Of a DNA stretch of 37,763 nucleotides, positions 33,199-37,763 are shown one piece after another. Position 1 is the first letter of the stretch, and each line of letters begins with the position of its first letter. A program made the translations under genes and the position numbers. This DNA comes from an uncultured Verrucomicrobiota bacterium (GTDB lineage: Bacteria; Verrucomicrobiota; Verrucomicrobiia; Verrucomicrobiales; Verrucomicrobiaceae): NCBI GenBank assembly GCA_903854655.1, contig CAINXC010000090.1:1-37763 (forward strand), given 5' to 3'. The notes beneath the pieces are model-generated. The model was not told the DNA's origin, did no database searches, and saw only the letters and a list, made by a program, of their open reading frames with translations.

Positions 33199-34599
33199 AT
33201 GCAGCGTACGGCAGTTCTCAATGTTGTAGGCCTCACGACCCGCCTGGTGAGTGACGCCACACCGAACATTCGCGCCTTTTTGGAGCGCAACCAGATTGCC
33301 AGGATCGAGCCGGTGGTGCCGGCGGTCACCTGCACCGCCCAGGCCACCTACCTCACCGGCAAGCTGCCGCGCGATCACGGCGTGGTGGCCAACGGCTGGT
33401 ACGACCGCGAGTACGACGAGCACCGCTTCTGGAAGCAGAGCAACCACCTGGTCCAGGGCGAGAAGCTCTGGGAGGCGCTGCGGCGGGTGGAGAAGGAGTT
33501 TACCTGCGCCAAGCTGTTCTGGTGGTTCAACATGTACTCCAGCGCGGACTACTCGATCACCCCGCGCCCGCTGTACCCTGCGGATGGCCGCAAGTTCTTC
33601 GATGTCCACACCCAGCCCATGGGCCTCCGCGAACGGATCAAGAAGGACCTGGGGCCCTTCCCCTTCCCCAGCTTCTGGGGCCCGGGCGCCGGCATCAAAT
33701 CGAGCATCTGGATCGCCAAGTCCGCGAAATGGGTGGAAGAGAAGTGCTGGCCCAGCCTCTCGCTGGTCTATCTGCCGCACCTGGATTACAACCTCCAGCG
33801 CCTGGGCCTCGACATGCCGGCCATCCAGCAGGACCTGCGCGATATTGACGACGTGGTGGGCGACCTGATCCGCTTCTACGAGAACCGTCACATCAAGGTG
33901 GTGCTCCTCTCCGAATACGGCATCACCAACGTGGACCAGCCCGTGCACCTGAACCGCGTGTTCCGCGAGAAGGGCTGGCTTTCCATCAAGGATGAGCTGG
34001 GCCGGGAGGCGGTTGATCTGGGCGGCTCCAAGGCCTTCGCCATCGCCGATCACCAGCTTGCCCACGTGTACGTGCAGGATCACACGATCATGAACGAGGT
34101 GCGAGCCGTCCTGGAGGCCACGCCGGGTGTGGCACAAGTGCTGACCAAGCAGCAGAAGTTCCTCAGCGGCCTGGAGCATCACCGCTCCGGCGATCTCGTC
34201 GCCATTGCGGACAACCGCTCCTGGTTCACCTACTACTACTGGCTCAACGACCGCAAAGCCCCCGACTACGCCCACTGCGTGGACATCCACCGCAAGTGCG
34301 GCTACGACCCGGTGGAGCTGTTCCTCGATCCGGCCATCCGCTTCCCGAAGCTCAAAATCGGGCTCAAGCTCGCCAAAAAGCTGCTCGGGTTCCGCATGCT
34401 CATGGACGTGATTCCGCTCGATGCCATGCTGGTGCGCGGCAGCCATGGCCGCGTGCCCGAAGACCCGCAGGACTGGCCGGTTCTCATTGGCGAACTGCCC
34501 AACCTGCCCCGCTCAGGCATGTTGCGGGCTCACGAAGTCTTCGGCCAGTTGTACTCGCACTGCTCCCGTGGGCACGGGTACCAGGGAGTGGGGCTGTGA
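33199..34599 (+). CDS. NPP/alkaline-phosphatase-fold protein of a subfamily lacking several metal ligands
   Basis: The 466-aa cytoplasmic protein matches a conserved subfamily annotated as nucleotide pyrophosphatase/phosphodiesterase: TAVLNVVGL (4-12), PAVTCTAQATYLTGK (41-55), LPHLDYNLQRLG (192-203), LLSEYGIT (236-243), FTYYYWLND and VRGSHGR near the end. By alignment from memory with classical NPP enzymes, Thr44 takes the place of the nucleophile and Asp196 is a metal ligand. The first ligand Asp is Asn8, a ligand His is Gln200, and the Asp-His pair is Glu239-Tyr240. The subfamily is known to be conserved in this form, so this is not decay. Activity and substrate are uncertain. It is 67 bases after the esterase gene and directly before dnaX. 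Confidence 0.75.
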   Translation: MQRTAVLNVVGLTTRLVSDATPNIRAFLERNQIARIEPVVPAVTCTAQATYLTGKLPRDHGVVANGWYDREYDEHRFWKQSNHLVQGEKLWEALRRVEKEFTCAKLFWWFNMYSSADYSITPRPLYPADGRKFFDVHTQPMGLRERIKKDLGPFPFPSFWGPGAGIKSSIWIAKSAKWVEEKCWPSLSLVYLPHLDYNLQRLGLDMPAIQQDLRDIDDVVGDLIRFYENRHIKVVLLSEYGITNVDQPVHLNRVFREKGWLSIKDELGREAVDLGGSKAFAIADHQLAHVYVQDHTIMNEVRAVLEATPGVAQVLTKQQKFLSGLEHHRSGDLVAIADNRSWFTYYYWLNDRKAPDYAHCVDIHRKCGYDPVELFLDPAIRFPKLKIGLKLAKKLLGFRMLMDVIPLDAMLVRGSHGRVPEDPQDWPVLIGELPNLPRSGMLRAHEVFGQLYSHCSRGHGYQGVGL

Positions 34600-34658
34600 G
34601 CGGACGACCGGTCCGCCGATCGCCATAAAATCCACTCGCCCCCAGGCATTGCGTCGCT

Positions 34659-36521
34659 ATGGGTGGGCGCGTGAGTTATCAAGTCTTCGCCCGCAAGTAT
34701 CGCCCCAGGACGTTCGCCGACGTGCTTGGCCAGGACCATGTCGTGCGCACCCTGCGCAACGCCATCGCCCAGAACCGCCTCGCCCATGCCTACCTCTTCG
34801 TGGGGCCGCGCGGCACGGGGAAGACTTCCACGGCCCGCATTTTCGCCAAAGCGCTCAACTGCCCCGGCGGCCCCAGCGTGGACTTCAATCCCGATGATCC
34901 TCTGTGCATAGAGATTGCCGAGGGCCGCAGCCTTGACGTGCTGGAGATTGACGGTGCGAGCAACAACGGCGTGGAGCAGGTGCGCGAACTGCGTGAAAAG
35001 GTGGTGTACGCCCCCACCCACAGCCGCTACAAGATCTTCTACATTGACGAGGTCCACATGCTCTCGAACGCCGCGTTCAACGCGCTGCTGAAGACTCTCG
35101 AAGAGCCGCCACCGCACGTGAAGTTCATCTTCGCCACCACCGAGGCGAACAAGATCCTGCCCACCATCATCAGCCGCTGCCAGCGCTTCGATTTGCGCCG
35201 CATTTCGGACCCGGTGATCGCCAACCACCTGCTGCACATCGCCAGGCTGGAAGGCATCGAACTGAACCAGAAGGCCGCCTACGCCATCGCCAAGGGGGCG
35301 GATGGCGGCATGCGTGACGCACAGTCGATGCTCGACCAGCTCGTGGCGTTCTGCGGCGACAAAATCGTGGAGGAGGATGTGCTGGGCATGTTCGGCTTCA
35401 CCCCGCAGGAGGCGGTCAGCGGGCTCGCCTACCACATGCTGGCGCGTGACACCGTGGGCGCCTTGCGCTTCGTGCATGACCAGAGCGAGGCTGGCAAGGA
35501 CCTGGGACGCCTACTTGCGGACCTCATCCAGCATTACCGCACTCTGCTCGTTCATCAGGCCGATCCAGAGGCGGCGACGGAAAATCTTTCCCCTGAAATG
35601 GCCGCCGACGTAACGCAGCAGGCGGGCATGGGCACCACCGAGCAGATGCTGCGCATCGTCGATGGCCTGGCGGAAGTGGACGCCCGCATGCGCTGGGCAA
35701 GCAACAAGCGGCTGCATTTTGAGCTGGGCGTGATCCAGGGCGTGCAAAGCCTGGCCGAAGTCTCCCTCAGCGAAGTCATTGACGCCATCGACAAGGCGGG
35801 CGGCGGTGAGGAAGGGGCTGCCGCCGCGTTGCTAGCCCGGCGGACCGCCGCGCCCGTTTACGCGCCCCGAGCGGCGTCTGGGCCCGAGCCAGCCGCTCCG
35901 GCCCCCAGACCCGCACCCGTTCTGCAGGCCGAAGCATCCGCGCCCGTGCAGGCCCCTGTGGCACCGGCTGTTGTGGTCAAGGAAGCCGAGCCCGCCCCCA
36001 TTCGCCCTGCGGAACCGGCGTTGTTTGAGCGGCCTGCGGCATCCCCGGCGCCGCCTCCCGCTCCTGCGGTTGACACTAGCAAGCTCTGGGCGGCGATTCA
36101 GCCCCAGGTTCAGCAGCAGAGGCCGTTGCTCGCCCATTGGGTGCAGACCGGCACCCAGACCGGTTTTGCACGCGGCGTGGTCACCGTCGGCTTCCCCACG
36201 ACGGAGGCCCACTCGCGGGACAGCCTTTCCCGCGAGGTGACCCGCAAGTACCTCAGCGATCTGCTCAGCGAGGAGGCGGGGCAGGCCGTGCGGCTGGAGC
36301 TTGTCATCGACAACTCCCTGCAAGCGGCCCCCGAGCCTGAATTCTTCCTCGGCCTCCAGGAGCCCCCGTCTTCCCCTGCTCCCGCCAAAGCCCCTGAGCC
36401 CGAACGAAAACCCGCCCAGCCCGAGGCGCCTGACACGTCCGCCAGCGACGCCTTCTACAACGACGAGCTGATCCAGAAGGCGATGGAAATTTTCAAGGCC
36501 AAGCTGGTGGCGGCCCCGTAG
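34659..36521 (+). CDS. dnaX: DNA polymerase III subunit gamma/tau
   Basis: A 620-aa clamp-loader ATPase. Walker A is GPRGTGKT (49-56), Walker B IDEVH (129-133), and the SRC arginine-finger motif is at 172-174, followed by domain III and a Pro/Ala-rich linker (about 390-470) with a C-terminal tau-like domain to the end. The start is the ATG at 34659; a GTG at 34671 (VSYQVFARKYRP) is equally near the conserved beginning. Of the four zinc-binding Cys of the E. coli protein only the first and last are present (C68 and C83, with the usual 15-residue spacing); the middle two are Asn77 and Asp80. I see no slippery A-rich frameshift site for a separate gamma form. A 6-bp stem follows the preceding gene's stop. 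Confidence 0.95.
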   Translation: MGGRVSYQVFARKYRPRTFADVLGQDHVVRTLRNAIAQNRLAHAYLFVGPRGTGKTSTARIFAKALNCPGGPSVDFNPDDPLCIEIAEGRSLDVLEIDGASNNGVEQVRELREKVVYAPTHSRYKIFYIDEVHMLSNAAFNALLKTLEEPPPHVKFIFATTEANKILPTIISRCQRFDLRRISDPVIANHLLHIARLEGIELNQKAAYAIAKGADGGMRDAQSMLDQLVAFCGDKIVEEDVLGMFGFTPQEAVSGLAYHMLARDTVGALRFVHDQSEAGKDLGRLLADLIQHYRTLLVHQADPEAATENLSPEMAADVTQQAGMGTTEQMLRIVDGLAEVDARMRWASNKRLHFELGVIQGVQSLAEVSLSEVIDAIDKAGGGEEGAAAALLARRTAAPVYAPRAASGPEPAAPAPRPAPVLQAEASAPVQAPVAPAVVVKEAEPAPIRPAEPALFERPAASPAPPPAPAVDTSKLWAAIQPQVQQQRPLLAHWVQTGTQTGFARGVVTVGFPTTEAHSRDSLSREVTRKYLSDLLSEEAGQAVRLELVIDNSLQAAPEPEFFLGLQEPPSSPAPAKAPEPERKPAQPEAPDTSASDAFYNDELIQKAMEIFKAKLVAAP

Positions 36522-36539
36522 CGCCCCCTGCACCATCGC

Positions 36540-36569
36540 TTGACAAGCCGGGCGGGAAATGCGAATAAG
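36540..36569 (+). promoter_or_regulatory. Likely sigma70-type promoter for ligA
   Basis: A perfect TTGACA (36540-36545), an 18-nt spacer and AATAAG (36564-36569) lie in the 142-base gap between dnaX and ligA. Transcription would begin near 36577, giving a leader of about 85 nt. Confidence 0.5.
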
Positions 36570-36621
36570 GACACTGTCCCATACTTTTTTGAAATCAGCG
36601 GGCCTGACAGACCTTTGCTGA

Positions 36622-37763
<1,142 letters not shown>

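Noticed and set aside
35700..36100. Programmed frameshift for a short gamma form of DnaX
   Set aside because: No A-rich slippery heptamer with a following stem was seen in the linker region.
36570..36592. Terminator after dnaX
   Set aside because: GGACACTGTCC followed by T6 looks tempting, but the palindrome leaves almost no loop and the stem would be only 3-4 bp.

Overview
The window looks like chromosomal DNA of a high-GC, free-living Gram-negative bacterium, most probably a member of the Verrucomicrobiota (Prosthecobacter/Verrucomicrobium-like). This is inference from the gene families: a DUF6268 outer-membrane protein, a DUF6807 (PmoA-like) protein, a DUF1080-like secreted protein, Gfo/Idh/MocA and sugar-isomerase pairs, a very large secreted alpha-2-macroglobulin, Ig-repeat surface proteins and a DnaX with a reduced zinc module. 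No rRNA or other phylogenetic marker is complete here apart from dnaX and part of ligA.

Layout. Bases 1-1600 are the only patch that looks accessory. They hold the lower-GC 3' part of a gene with a HEPN-like RX4H motif, an orphan antitoxin-like gene with an aberrant C-terminus, and a long hairpin built from a 10-bp unit. From 1611 to 6656 lie a secreted PQQ-type sugar dehydrogenase (minus), then YggU/DUF167, FeoA, FeoB, a 54-aa Cys-rich FeoB-associated membrane protein and a DedA protein (all plus). Bases 6747-11705 carry a DUF6268 beta-barrel, a JmjC/cupin oxygenase, a Gfo/Idh/MocA oxidoreductase, a DUF1080-like secreted protein and a xylose-isomerase-like TIM barrel. The last three are the gene types of 3-keto-glycoside catabolism. 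A second long hairpin, built from a 14-bp unit, lies at 10734-10812.

Bases 11819-19876 hold a 1651-aa membrane-anchored metzincin-like protease with seven Ig-like repeats. It is divergent from a secreted beta-helix protein that is tightly coupled to a Tat-exported beta-lactamase-fold hydrolase. Next come an RRM RNA-binding protein with a strong terminator and a 500-base non-coding upstream region, a secreted SHD1-like/alpha-beta hydrolase, an unrecognised 226-aa protein with a good promoter, a DUF6807 protein and a 2066-aa thioester alpha-2-macroglobulin. The right end has a metallophosphoesterase, a secreted esterase, an NPP-fold protein lacking several canonical metal ligands, dnaX, and the 5' part of ligA.

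Taken together the window combines housekeeping functions (iron uptake, DNA polymerase clamp loader, DNA ligase) with a large secreted inventory for attacking and sensing carbohydrates and defending the envelope. I did not find a convincing new multi-gene defence or mobile system. The most unusual signals are the two intergenic hairpins of near-identical geometry but unrelated unit sequence, the NPP-fold protein with replaced ligands, the alpha-2-macroglobulin with a Trp-rich insert and no pbpC partner, and the DnaX zinc-site variant.
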